In this document: positions 43,462 to 53,031 of the stretch, one piece after another | Layout of the letters: every line of letters begins with the position of its first letter | How positions within the stretch are numbered: the first letter of the stretch is position 1 | Assembly: GCA_964527735.1 (NCBI GenBank) | Contig: CAZGPG010000005.1 | Location: forward strand, 117,225-181,224 | Direction: 5' to 3' | Source of the DNA: JBEBVQ01 sp964527735 | GTDB taxonomy: Bacteria; Bacteroidota; Bacteroidia; Chitinophagales; Chitinophagaceae | Length of the DNA: 64,000 nt | Program-made: the position numbers and the translations under genes | The notes under the pieces: model-generated | Seen by the model: only the letters and a program-made list of their open reading frames with translations | What the model was told of the DNA's origin: nothing | Databases searched by the model: none

Positions 43462-45840
43462 ATGAAAATAAAGCAGATTGCCTGTACGCTTTTCCTGTGC
43501 AGTATCTCCCTGCTGCTGCATGCGCAATACACGCTGAACGAAAACAGGATATGGGCATTCGGCGCATATGCCGGTCTGGACTTTAGCAGCGGCCAGCCGG
43601 TACCTGTAAAAACAACGTTGTGGGCGCTTGAAGGATGCGCTTCTGTATGCGATGCAGGCGGGCAGTTGCTGTTCTATACCAATGGCAGGCAGGTATGGGA
43701 CCGGCAGGGTGTGCTTATGCCTAATGGCGAAGGCGGTTTCCCGGTTACAAACAGCACTACGCAGGCGGCAGTTATTGTGCCCATGCCCGACAGCGGTAAT
43801 AAATACTACCTCTTTTCGCTGGGGCAGCAGCCCGACGATGGCAGGCTGTGCTACAGCGTGGTTAACATGGAGCTGAACGGCGGACTGGGTGATGTAGAGC
43901 CGGGGCGGAAAGGAATAGTCATCGGCATGGGCTTTGCGGAAAAAATGATAGCCATACCGGGCGACGACTGCAATATCTGGTTGCTGCTGCGGGATAATGA
44001 TGCTCATTTTTCCAAAGCCTATGAGATCACCGGGGCGGGCATTAATACGACCCCGGTGATCTCTGTTGCCGGCTTGCTCTCACCGGCACAAGCATACGAA
44101 CGGGGCGTTATGAAAGTGTCGCATGACAGGCGGAAGATCGCTGCGGCCTGCGGCACTTCCGGTGCTCCGGGCGCTGAGAGAGGGGTCGAACTGTATGATT
44201 TTGATCCCGCCACGGGGATGCTCTCCAACGAGTGGGTACTGGATCGCAACTCACCGGGTCATTATTACGGGGTATGCTTTTCGCCGGATGATTCCAGGCT
44301 GTATGCTTATGCCTCCAGCAACAATTATAGCCGCGCCAGACTGTTTCAGTTTGATCTGACACAGCCGACGGCAGCAGCTATCACGGCTTCTAAAACAGAA
44401 CTGTTTACTTTCGAATCTGATAATGGCGCGGAGTCTACAGATATGAGAATTGGGCCGGACGGCCGGATCTATTTCGGTGTGCATTTTGGTGACCACCTGC
44501 ACCGCATCAACCAGCCCGACCAGCCTGGTATGGCCTGCCAGCCTGTTGCCAATGCCGTATCGTTATTGCCGGGTACATTTATGCAATTCGGGTTCCCTAA
44601 TGAAGTGGTGCTGCCGCTGATCAGGGATACCGCATATGCCCGGAAAGATACAGTCGTATGTTTCAGCGATAGCGTGGTATTGCAGGCAAATGCAGCCGGA
44701 TGGAGCCATACCTGGGGCGGAGACCGGTACGGCACATCCCTTACCGTACATGAGCCGGGCATATACATCGTCCGGTACCGCACTAATTGTCTGTACCATA
44801 TAGATAGTACTGTGGTGATATTTTCCGGTCGCGTTCCGGATGCCGGTTTCACCAGGGGCTGCCATACCGGAGACGGAGACTATGCCTGGGTGACGCCCGC
44901 AGCAGCAGACACTGCTGCATACACGTACCGGTGGACGGACAGCGCCGGTACATTATTGCAGACACGTCATCATAGCTATACGGGAGATACGTTACGGCAG
45001 TTAGCTCCCGGCCTGTACCAGGTGCAGGTGGAGGGAAGCTATGGATGTGATACATTGCTGACCGTCCGGATACCGGTGCTGTATGAGGCCGGGTTCGCGG
45101 CAGATACGAATATATGTGTGGGCGTGCCTGCCCGGTTTCAGGATCAGTCCTCGGGCAATCCCGCTACATTATACTGGGATATGGGAGATGGCGCTGCAGC
45201 TGCGGGAACCGCTCCCGTTCACACATACCGCTCTCCGGGGCATTATCGGGTCACCCTCACAGCAGGCGATGCCGGCGGGCAGTGCAGTGACACGTTCAGC
45301 CGTATGGTACATGTCAGGGATTTCAGCATCGGGCTGACGGCAATGCCCGTCACTGCAGACTGGGGCGATCCGCTCACGCTTCAATCGTACGCAGCGGAGC
45401 CTTACCGGGTGCTGGCATGGTACCCTGAAACACAATTCCCGGACCAGACGGCCTATCAGCAAACATTCCGGGCAGATACAGTACGCGATTATCTCGTAGC
45501 GGCAGAATCGCTGTACGGATGCCGGGACAGCGCAACGGTCACACCCGGTGTCAACCCGCTTATATTTGTGCCTTCAGCATTTACACCCGGTCATAACGGA
45601 CTGAACGATTATTTCCGCCCCTTGTTTGCCGGTGAGATCATACGCGTCACAGCTTTCTCGGTTTACGACCGGTGGGGTAAAGTGATCTGGTCTGCTTCCG
45701 GCAATGATGCGCGCACAGGCTGGGATGGTACATACAATGGTGTGCCGGCGCAGACGGGTACTTATTTTTATATGCTCGAAGTCGAAACAGCGGCTAACCG
45801 CAAAGTGTTTAAAAAAGGAGATATAACGCTGATCAGGTAA
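43462..45840 (+). CDS. Secreted propeller-like protein with PKD domain and T9SS type B sorting domain
   Basis: This is a 792-residue exported protein, with a signal peptide (about 1-21, LLLHAQ). The first 400 residues (YTLNENRIWAFGAYAGLDFSSGQPVP, GQLLFYTNGRQVWDRQG, YDFDPATGMLSNEWVLD, IGPDGRIYFGVHFGD) are shared with the genes at 27553 and 48948 and look propeller-like. A PKD domain with YWDMGDGAAAAGTAPVHTY follows at about 570-620. The CHU_C type B sorting domain (FTPGHNGLNDYFRPLF, YDRWGKVIWSA, GWDGTYNG, GDITLIR) ends the protein. It starts 9 bp after the SBBP gene and is probably co-translated with it. Confidence 0.85.
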   Translation: MKIKQIACTLFLCSISLLLHAQYTLNENRIWAFGAYAGLDFSSGQPVPVKTTLWALEGCASVCDAGGQLLFYTNGRQVWDRQGVLMPNGEGGFPVTNSTTQAAVIVPMPDSGNKYYLFSLGQQPDDGRLCYSVVNMELNGGLGDVEPGRKGIVIGMGFAEKMIAIPGDDCNIWLLLRDNDAHFSKAYEITGAGINTTPVISVAGLLSPAQAYERGVMKVSHDRRKIAAACGTSGAPGAERGVELYDFDPATGMLSNEWVLDRNSPGHYYGVCFSPDDSRLYAYASSNNYSRARLFQFDLTQPTAAAITASKTELFTFESDNGAESTDMRIGPDGRIYFGVHFGDHLHRINQPDQPGMACQPVANAVSLLPGTFMQFGFPNEVVLPLIRDTAYARKDTVVCFSDSVVLQANAAGWSHTWGGDRYGTSLTVHEPGIYIVRYRTNCLYHIDSTVVIFSGRVPDAGFTRGCHTGDGDYAWVTPAAADTAAYTYRWTDSAGTLLQTRHHSYTGDTLRQLAPGLYQVQVEGSYGCDTLLTVRIPVLYEAGFAADTNICVGVPARFQDQSSGNPATLYWDMGDGAAAAGTAPVHTYRSPGHYRVTLTAGDAGGQCSDTFSRMVHVRDFSIGLTAMPVTADWGDPLTLQSYAAEPYRVLAWYPETQFPDQTAYQQTFRADTVRDYLVAAESLYGCRDSATVTPGVNPLIFVPSAFTPGHNGLNDYFRPLFAGEIIRVTAFSVYDRWGKVIWSASGNDARTGWDGTYNGVPAQTGTYFYMLEVETAANRKVFKKGDITLIR

Positions 45841-45852
45841 ACCATGCCTGAT

Positions 45853-45892
45853 GACTGTTTACACTCATTTTTCAATATGAGTGTAAACAGTC
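45853..45892. promoter_or_regulatory. Candidate operator of the second two-component system, copy 2
   Basis: GACTGTTTACACTCAT (45853-45868) is the exact reverse complement of ATGAGTGTAAACAGTC (45877-45892), with an eight-base centre, followed by TTTTTCTGC. The half-site and downstream bases match copy 1 at 40473-40504. Because it follows the stop of the preceding gene and is trailed by five T, it may also work as a terminator. It lies 52 bp upstream of the SBBP gene at 45945. Confidence 0.65.
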
Positions 45893-45944
45893 TTTTTCTG
45901 CACACCCTGCCCGGCTACCTTTACTTCAATTAAACCAGGATATT

Positions 45945-48923
45945 ATGTACCGGAAATGCTACAGTTTTCTTTTGCTAATGATGATCATTGCCATTACCTG
46001 TTGGGGTAATGCAGAAACGAATGCCGCTGCTGGTCCTGGCGGCAACATATTCTTCCTGGAGAATAACGGCCAGTTGAAAGATCAGTATAACAAGCCGCGG
46101 AACGACCTCGATTTTTTATTACGGTCGCCCGGGATGAATTTGTATATCGGCCCGGGGCATATGCATTATCAGTTCATAAGCGTTGAGCAAAAAGCGGCGA
46201 TACCGGCAGATGCGAAAAAGCACCCTGTTGGTTCATTGCCCGGAGAAGTGGCAACCGACCCCGTCTATAACGTGTACCGCCTCGATATGGAGCTGGCAGG
46301 CGCCGATATGCATGTAAAGCCCGTTACCTCCGGTGCATGGACTTACTATGAAAATTACTACCATCCTCATTGTCCCGGAGGATACAGCCGGGCACAAGCC
46401 TTTCGTAAAGTAACCTATCCCGCTGTATATCCCGGTATCGATTGGGTGATCTATGAAAAGAACGGCGTGTTGAAGTATGATTTCATATTACACCCCGGGG
46501 CAAATCCTTCCGATATACGGATCCGGTACAAAGGCGCGACCAATACGGCAATACAGGACGACGGCAGCTTGCAGGTAATGACCCCCGCCGGTACGATTAC
46601 CGAAAATGCGCCGGTAGCCTGGACCTTACACGATCAGCAACCGGTAAATTGTTATTTTATACAGGAAGGCAGCGACTGGACTTTCCGTACGGACGCATGG
46701 TCCGGAACCCTGGTGCTCGACCCGGCATTGCACTGGGCTACCTACTTCGGAGGCAACGATGAAGAAGATGCCTGGACGAGAAAAGTAGCAGTAGATGATG
46801 CCGGCATGGTGTATATCACTGCGCCCACATTGAGTATCAGCCAGATTGCTACCACCGGTGCGCACCAGACAACGATAGGCGGCGGAGTGCCCGGTACCAC
46901 AGATGCGTTCCTGGCAAAGCTGCATCCGGACGGATCCCTGCTGTGGGCTACCTACTTCGGTGGCAGTGAAGACGAATTTGCCTATGGCATTGCTACAGAT
47001 CATGATGGCCATGTGTATATCGGCGGGCATACGGAAAGCACTTCCGGTATTGCCACATCACAGGCGTATCAGACAGGTTATGGCGGAGGTACGGGCGATA
47101 ATTTCCTGGCACAGTTTAATGATTCGGGACAATTGAAGTGGGCAACCTATTACGGCGGCGCCCTTGCCGAAGATAAATGGGGCGGGGTGGTAAGCACAGA
47201 TCCGTGGGGCAACGTATATCTCGGCGGCACTACAACAAGCACGTCGGGGATCAGCACGCCCGGGTCGCATCAGCCGACAAAACTTGCTGCCGGTGCTGCG
47301 GCCTATCTGGCCAAATTCAATGTTGCCGGACAGCTCCTGTGGGGAACGTATTTCGGCGGGAGCAACGGCAGTACCAGCGGCGATGCGCTGGCGGTTGACC
47401 GGCAGGGTCATATATACCTCGCAGGCAATACCGATGCAACCAATAACATTGCTACAACCGGTACGCACCGGACGGCTTTTTCCGGAGGATCGGGGAGCGA
47501 TGTATACATCGTCAGATTCGACAGCGCCGGTCAGCAGTTGTGGGGCACCTACTATGGCGGCGACGGCAATGATCAGGTCTATTCGGTTACCACCGATATC
47601 GACGATAATATCTATATCGGCGGACCTACATTCAGCGATACCGGTATTGCGAGCACAGGCGCCCACCGGGCTGCATTTATGAATATCTTTTTCGGGGATT
47701 CCTATGTGGCGAAGTTCGAAGGTATGTCAGGCATCCGTATGTGGGGCACTTATCTGGGCCCCGGCCCCGGCGGGGATATGCTGGGTACGATCGTGAGCAC
47801 AGATCCCTGTGGCAAAGTGTATGCTTCGGGTAATGCATACGGATTCAGTAACCTGGCCACTCCCGATGCTATGCAGGATACTATGGCCGGAAGCGGAGAT
47901 GGTATGCTGGTACGCTACAGCGCCGACGGAGACTTCGAATACGGCACTTACTGGGGCGGAGCGGAACTGGATGCCGCTATCGGGCTGCATGTGGACGGTA
48001 AAGGAACGGTCTGGCTGTTTGGCTATACTTCCAGCACAACGGGAGTGGCTACTACCGGAGGACATCAGCAAACTTACGGTGGAGGCCCGAAAGATGCATT
48101 CCTGGTAAAGATGCTGGACCTCGCCTTTGATCCTGCCTTCACCGGTACCGTATTGTGTATTGACCGCCCGTTTGCGATACCCATCCAGCCTTCTTCTCAT
48201 TTTAATACAGGCAATACGTTTACGATAGAGTTATCGGACAATACCGGGGATTTTACCAATGCAGTAACGATCGGTACGGCCAGTACGGCCATTACAGACG
48301 AAGTCTCCTGCCTGATCCCTGCGGGCACTGCCCCTGGGAGTGGTTATCGCATACGCGTGATCGCTTCCGATCCCGGAATTACAACCAGCACCTGCGACCG
48401 GAATATACATACCGTAACACTGGCCACCCCTCCGCCCGTCCCGGCGATCACCGTTAACGGGCAAGTCCTGACGTCCGATGTTGCAGAAGATGGTAGTCAG
48501 TGGATCCAGTGGATCCTCAACAATACACCGGTGACCGGCGCTACAGATCACGAGCATACGGCCGTTGTCTCCGGATGGTACCAGATAATGGTGACAGATG
48601 CAAACGGATGCAGCACTATTTCCGATTCAGTGTTAGTAGAGCTGCCCTCTGTTATAGGGCAGACCGGAAAAGATGGCGGAGCCATGAAGGTATATCCTTC
48701 TCCTTTCAATGGTTATTTATATATACAGGCAGCGGCTTCCGTGGAGGATATATCAGCGTACCATGCTACGGTTACAGATCCCGCAGGAAGGGTAGTGTAC
48801 AAGATATCCTCCATGGCATACCATAACGAGATCAATCTGGCACACCTCCGGGCAGGCGTTTATTTTGTTGTTATCGGTAACGGTGTTGATCGCAGCGTGC
48901 ACCGTTTGCTTAAGCTGGATTAG
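45945..48923 (+). CDS. SBBP seven-bladed propeller surface protein with T9SS type A sorting domain
   Basis: This 992-residue protein is built like that at 40564: signal peptide (about 1-28), DUF7948-like domain (FFLENNGQLKDQYNKPRNDLDF, YPGIDWVIYEKNG, IRIRYKGATN), seven W(A/G)TY(Y/F)GG repeats (about 260-720), an Ig-like region and a type A sorting domain (MKVYPSPFNGYLYIQ). The sorting-domain motif has YPSPF in place of the usual YPNPF. It forms a pair with the type B gene 24 bp downstream, so the two pairs 40564/43462 and 45945/48948 look like a tandem duplication. Confidence 0.85.
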   Translation: MYRKCYSFLLLMMIIAITCWGNAETNAAAGPGGNIFFLENNGQLKDQYNKPRNDLDFLLRSPGMNLYIGPGHMHYQFISVEQKAAIPADAKKHPVGSLPGEVATDPVYNVYRLDMELAGADMHVKPVTSGAWTYYENYYHPHCPGGYSRAQAFRKVTYPAVYPGIDWVIYEKNGVLKYDFILHPGANPSDIRIRYKGATNTAIQDDGSLQVMTPAGTITENAPVAWTLHDQQPVNCYFIQEGSDWTFRTDAWSGTLVLDPALHWATYFGGNDEEDAWTRKVAVDDAGMVYITAPTLSISQIATTGAHQTTIGGGVPGTTDAFLAKLHPDGSLLWATYFGGSEDEFAYGIATDHDGHVYIGGHTESTSGIATSQAYQTGYGGGTGDNFLAQFNDSGQLKWATYYGGALAEDKWGGVVSTDPWGNVYLGGTTTSTSGISTPGSHQPTKLAAGAAAYLAKFNVAGQLLWGTYFGGSNGSTSGDALAVDRQGHIYLAGNTDATNNIATTGTHRTAFSGGSGSDVYIVRFDSAGQQLWGTYYGGDGNDQVYSVTTDIDDNIYIGGPTFSDTGIASTGAHRAAFMNIFFGDSYVAKFEGMSGIRMWGTYLGPGPGGDMLGTIVSTDPCGKVYASGNAYGFSNLATPDAMQDTMAGSGDGMLVRYSADGDFEYGTYWGGAELDAAIGLHVDGKGTVWLFGYTSSTTGVATTGGHQQTYGGGPKDAFLVKMLDLAFDPAFTGTVLCIDRPFAIPIQPSSHFNTGNTFTIELSDNTGDFTNAVTIGTASTAITDEVSCLIPAGTAPGSGYRIRVIASDPGITTSTCDRNIHTVTLATPPPVPAITVNGQVLTSDVAEDGSQWIQWILNNTPVTGATDHEHTAVVSGWYQIMVTDANGCSTISDSVLVELPSVIGQTGKDGGAMKVYPSPFNGYLYIQAAASVEDISAYHATVTDPAGRVVYKISSMAYHNEINLAHLRAGVYFVVIGNGVDRSVHRLLKLD

Positions 48924-48947
48924 AATTAAGCCGGGAGTTATTTATTT

Positions 48948-51560
48948 ATGAAACAGGGCGTTTGTCTGTGGATGCTGATCTTGTTACTGCCATGCCAGGT
49001 GCCCTGTGTATATGGCCAGAGACAGTATATGCTCCCCGAAAACAGGGTATGGTGTTTTGGGGAAAATGCCGGCCTGGATTTTAACAGTGGAACCCCGGTG
49101 CCCATCACTACAAGCATGCGGGCGCCTGAAAATGCCTCTGCTGTTTGTGACAGGCAGGGTCAGTTGCTTTTTTATACGTTTGGAAAACAGGTCTGGGACC
49201 GCACCGGAAACATAATGCCCAATTCCACCAGTGGAATGCCATACTGGGCGCATGATGCGATACAGGGCTCTGTCATTGTGCCCGTGCCGGACAGTGTGGG
49301 TAAATACTATTTGTTTTCCCTGGAGTCTGCGGTAAGCACCGTTGTTGACGGTGATACCATAAAAGGCAAGGGTCGTTTTTCATATAGTGTCATCAATATG
49401 GCGCTGAATAACGGGATGGGCGATGTGGAGCAGGGAAGGAAAGCCATACCGCTCGATTCAAACCTGTCGGAGTGCATGGTAGCGGTACCGGGTGATCGAT
49501 GTAATATCTGGGTTATTGTACATTCGGCGGTACGGGGATTATTTCAGGCTTATGAGATCACCCGCGACGGCCTGAGCACGACACCTGTCACATCGCCCAG
49601 CGGTATCATATCCTCTTCAGTTACGATCTACACAAGCGATATGAGGATCTCCCCCGACCGCTCAAAGCTCGTGATATCGGCATCCTCTATCGGTAATTCC
49701 CAGGCTTTTAACTCCGGGACAAAGCTGTTTGACTTTGATCCGGCATCAGGGATGCTGTCTAATGAGATGGTCATAGACGAAGCCCGGTATGCGGGCGCCT
49801 GTTTTTCGCCCGGCAGCTCCCGGCTGTATGTAAAAGGTAATGATACCTACCAGTATGACCTGAGCTCGGGTATTCCTTCGGTCATCAACAGCTCAAAAAC
49901 GTTGATCGCAAGAGGGCCGGGAACATCAGAACTCTATGATCTGAAAATAGGCCCGGACGGAAAGATCTATACGGGAGCCGAACGGGGAGGAAGGTTCCTG
50001 TCGGCGATCAACGCACCGGACCTGGCGGGTATTGCCTGCCAGTACACGCCTAATGTGGTACAGTTGCCTGCAACTACATCTCTTTCATCCCGGCTCAACA
50101 GCGAGGTGGCCGTATTTATTCGTGATCCCGTCCCCGGGAGGCAGGTGGTACTTGTATGCTTCAGGGATAGTGTGTTGCTTCAGGCGGATCCGTCGGGGCG
50201 CCACCATATATGGGACGACAGCAGCACGCTGACCCGCCGGGCTGTTTACGAATCGGGCATTTATGTTGTGCAATATATTACGGATTGCCAACACCACACC
50301 GACACATTCTTTGTACAGTTCTTTACTGTGCCTGCAACAGGATATACACAAGGATGCAGGAATGTAAACAATAACGCGGCATGGGTGCATCCCGGGCCGG
50401 GAGACACATCCGGCTATATCTATACCTGGACGGATAGTGCCGGTCAGATGCTCCGGGTACGGCACAGCGCTGCCGGGGATACATTATCCGGCCTTGCTCC
50501 GGGCCTGTACAGGGTATCATTACAGGGCAGTAACGGATGTGATACATCCTTGTCCGTGAGGATACCGCATCCGGGCTACCGGGCTTCATTCCGGGCAGAT
50601 ACCGGTGTATGTGAAATACAATTCCTGAATACTTCTACGGACGACTTTACAACCTGGGCCTGGGATTTCGGGGATGGCAGTACATCCGCGCAGCACAGCC
50701 CGTCGCACCGGTATCGTCAATCCGGAACCTACACCGTCCGGCTGATCGCGCAGACGCCGTATCCCTGCTATGATACCGCCTATGCAACCGTAACAATAGA
50801 CAGCGTACCGTACGTAACCTTCACTACCCGTAACGATAGTATATGCGCCGGGCAAGCCGTTACCTTTATTCCGGCTTATCTCAGCGGCATCTCCGGCCTG
50901 AAGTGGCAATTCGGCGCCGGGGCCGACACCATACGGAGCGGGGGAGAGCGACAGGTGCGTTCTTTCGAAGATGCCGGTGCACATGTCATTACCGTTACTG
51001 CTTCCTGGCCCGGATGTCCGGATACGTCTTTCAGTGATACGATCCGGGTTTTTCCTTATCCGCAGGTAAATATCGGAGACGATACATCCGTATGTCCCGG
51101 TGGCGCTCCCGTCGTGATCACTGACGGGGTCTCACGTCCGCCTGATCACAGGCGGCGGTGGAGCACGGGTGATACCACGGCTGCCATCCATGCAGGGCAG
51201 CCGGGCGTCTTTTTCCTGGAGGTGACCTCCGGGCACAACTGCGCCGCTGCTGATTCCGTAACCGTATTTAAATCCTGCTACATAAGCATTCCTAACGTAT
51301 TCACGCCGGACGGGGACGGGTACAATGATTATTTTTTCCCGAGACAATTGTTATCTGCTGCGCTGACCCGGTTCCGGATACAATTGTATAACCGCTGGGG
51401 GCAGTTGATTTTTGAATCCACACAGATTGACGGGAGAGGCTGGGACGGAAAACTGAACGGGGACGACCAGCCTGCCGGCGTTTACATATACATCATTGAA
51501 GCAGCGTTTGCAAACGGAGATACGGAGCGCCATCAGGGGAATGTGACGTTGCTCAGGTAG
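48948..51560 (+). CDS. Secreted propeller-like protein with PKD domains and T9SS type B sorting domain
   Basis: This 870-residue homolog of the protein at 43462 has a signal peptide (about 1-24) and an N-terminal region with YMLPENRVWCFGENAGLDFNSGTPVP and GQLLFYTFGKQVWDRTG. PKD domains follow, including WAWDFGDGSTSAQHSPSHRY (about 565-584) and a second near 625-695. The CHU_C type B sorting domain ends it (IPNVFTPDGDGYNDYFFP, YNRWGQLIFEST, GWDGKLNGDDQPAGVYIY). It is likely exported by T9SS and attached to the surface. It is the last gene of the surface cluster; no clear terminator hairpin follows. Confidence 0.85.
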   Translation: MKQGVCLWMLILLLPCQVPCVYGQRQYMLPENRVWCFGENAGLDFNSGTPVPITTSMRAPENASAVCDRQGQLLFYTFGKQVWDRTGNIMPNSTSGMPYWAHDAIQGSVIVPVPDSVGKYYLFSLESAVSTVVDGDTIKGKGRFSYSVINMALNNGMGDVEQGRKAIPLDSNLSECMVAVPGDRCNIWVIVHSAVRGLFQAYEITRDGLSTTPVTSPSGIISSSVTIYTSDMRISPDRSKLVISASSIGNSQAFNSGTKLFDFDPASGMLSNEMVIDEARYAGACFSPGSSRLYVKGNDTYQYDLSSGIPSVINSSKTLIARGPGTSELYDLKIGPDGKIYTGAERGGRFLSAINAPDLAGIACQYTPNVVQLPATTSLSSRLNSEVAVFIRDPVPGRQVVLVCFRDSVLLQADPSGRHHIWDDSSTLTRRAVYESGIYVVQYITDCQHHTDTFFVQFFTVPATGYTQGCRNVNNNAAWVHPGPGDTSGYIYTWTDSAGQMLRVRHSAAGDTLSGLAPGLYRVSLQGSNGCDTSLSVRIPHPGYRASFRADTGVCEIQFLNTSTDDFTTWAWDFGDGSTSAQHSPSHRYRQSGTYTVRLIAQTPYPCYDTAYATVTIDSVPYVTFTTRNDSICAGQAVTFIPAYLSGISGLKWQFGAGADTIRSGGERQVRSFEDAGAHVITVTASWPGCPDTSFSDTIRVFPYPQVNIGDDTSVCPGGAPVVITDGVSRPPDHRRRWSTGDTTAAIHAGQPGVFFLEVTSGHNCAAADSVTVFKSCYISIPNVFTPDGDGYNDYFFPRQLLSAALTRFRIQLYNRWGQLIFESTQIDGRGWDGKLNGDDQPAGVYIYIIEAAFANGDTERHQGNVTLLR

Positions 51561-51669
51561 GATGCCAACTAATTGTTCAGGCGCCCTTAAAAAAAACTGC
51601 CGCCCGGCGCATCGCCCCGACTATATGTGTATCAAAGGCTTTCAGCATTTTGAGTTCTCATAACCGAGT

Positions 51670-53013
51670 TCAAAATGCCGACAAGCTCACCACCGTATCT
51701 GCTACCGGGTACCACATCTGCGCCGGCTTGCCCGTTAGCGGCGCCAGCGCACCATCCCGTACGTTGGCGGCATGTGCGGCCGTGGAGAGATACCGCTCGA
51801 GGATATTCTGTACCCGGTTGTCGCGCATGAAGAGGCCATGGAAGTCCACATGGTTGCCCAGTTCCTGCAGAAAGGTTTCTTTCCGGAGCGCAATGGTCTT
51901 GATATAATCCTTGTACACCGTAGCGCTGATGGCCGGTACGGTGCCATCGCCGCCCAGCAGCACCGGGTCTTTGGCCTGCGCTGCCAGTTCGTTTTTCCGG
52001 ATCTGATCGAGTTGTATAATGTTGCCGTCTTGCGAGGCTTTCAGATAGAGCAGCGTTTCGTCTTCGATACCAGCAAGGATCACCATGCGTTGCCGCAGGG
52101 CTACAGGCAGTTTGCTGAAGTCGGCCATGCCGCCGGAGCGGAATGTACGCAGGTCTTTCAGCCGTGCGTCAAACAGTTTTTCCATTTTGGCATATACATT
52201 CGGCTGCCAGTACTTTTTCTCCAGCAGGCTGAGCGGCTTGCCATCCTCCATGTAGGTGACGGCGTTTTCATACACCGGCAGCAGTTCGTAGATGGAGGGG
52301 AATGTGCGTACTACTTCACGGATGTCTTCCTCGCGGCCAAAGATGTTATGCAGCAGGCTGCGGAAGCCGCCGTTGTCTTTGATCATATGGATGAGCGCAT
52401 AGGGCGAGCCGAGAAAGGGTGGGGCGCAGAGGATCACCTTGCCGATATCCCTGTAATCTGCCACCTGGTTGAGGTAGGCGCCGAACACCAGTCCGCCCAT
52501 GCTGTGGGTGATGAAGTGAAAGGCCTGTGGCTGATGCGGCTTCAGCTTTTCTTTCAGGTATTGTACAAACACATCCAGCCTGCGGCCGTTCTCTGTATTC
52601 GACAGCCGCCAGTCGTAGCCGAAGAGGTAAATGGGAAAGTTGACATGCCTGCCGGTGTTCAGTTTCCGGAAGAGGTTGACGATCGCTTTCTCATAGGGGA
52701 GCCGCGCAATACTCTGGCGTTCGATGATGCTTTCGATCCGCTCGTCGTAGACCGGCCGTTCCTGCAGCCGTTCTTCGAGGTAAGGCCCCATGATCCGGGT
52801 CTGGAGGGCCGTGCTGATCGTGTCAAACGCTTTCCAGACCGTTTCAAAGCCGAAGCTGTTGGCATTGACCAGGTTGGTGGCTTCGATGCCGGGGATGAAT
52901 ATGATGGGTGTCATGATCGTATCGTATTTGAAGCCTGCCGGCTGCGGCGCCGGCGGCGGTTCAGGAAGTAAGCAGGCCCGGTTGCAAACGGGCAGCCGGA
53001 CCTGCTTGTTCAC
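51670..53013 (-). CDS. LCAT-like alpha/beta hydrolase
   Basis: This 447-residue protein shows FIPGIEATNL (oxyanion-side loop), GYDWRLSN (132-139), and the nucleophile elbow THSMGG with S171. It resembles the lecithin:cholesterol acyltransferase/lipase superfamily, in which the serine attacks ester or acyl bonds. A likely catalytic Asp and His lie in LLGGDGTVPA and GNHVDFHGL. No signal peptide is seen. If translation began at 52914 (MTPIIFIPG), a 33-residue proline-rich N-terminus would be absent. The 53032 gene ends 18 bp upstream, which favours co-transcription. A long plus-strand open frame over this gene is its shadow. Confidence 0.75.
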   Translation of the reverse strand: MNKQVRLPVCNRACLLPEPPPAPQPAGFKYDTIMTPIIFIPGIEATNLVNANSFGFETVWKAFDTISTALQTRIMGPYLEERLQERPVYDERIESIIERQSIARLPYEKAIVNLFRKLNTGRHVNFPIYLFGYDWRLSNTENGRRLDVFVQYLKEKLKPHQPQAFHFITHSMGGLVFGAYLNQVADYRDIGKVILCAPPFLGSPYALIHMIKDNGGFRSLLHNIFGREEDIREVVRTFPSIYELLPVYENAVTYMEDGKPLSLLEKKYWQPNVYAKMEKLFDARLKDLRTFRSGGMADFSKLPVALRQRMVILAGIEDETLLYLKASQDGNIIQLDQIRKNELAAQAKDPVLLGGDGTVPAISATVYKDYIKTIALRKETFLQELGNHVDFHGLFMRDNRVQNILERYLSTAAHAANVRDGALAPLTGKPAQMWYPVADTVVSLSAF

Positions 53014-53031
53014 GCAATGGTCCCCGACGGA

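Noticed and set aside
45853..45892. Reading the inverted repeat only as a terminator
   Set aside because: It could terminate the preceding gene, but the same half-site and flanks occur at 40473-40504 in a divergent promoter gap where no transcript ends, so an operator role is favoured.
51772..52971. 399-codon open frame on the plus strand
   Set aside because: It lies fully opposite the LCAT-like hydrolase gene, whose protein has recognisable motifs. The plus-strand translation has none and is a GC-skew shadow.
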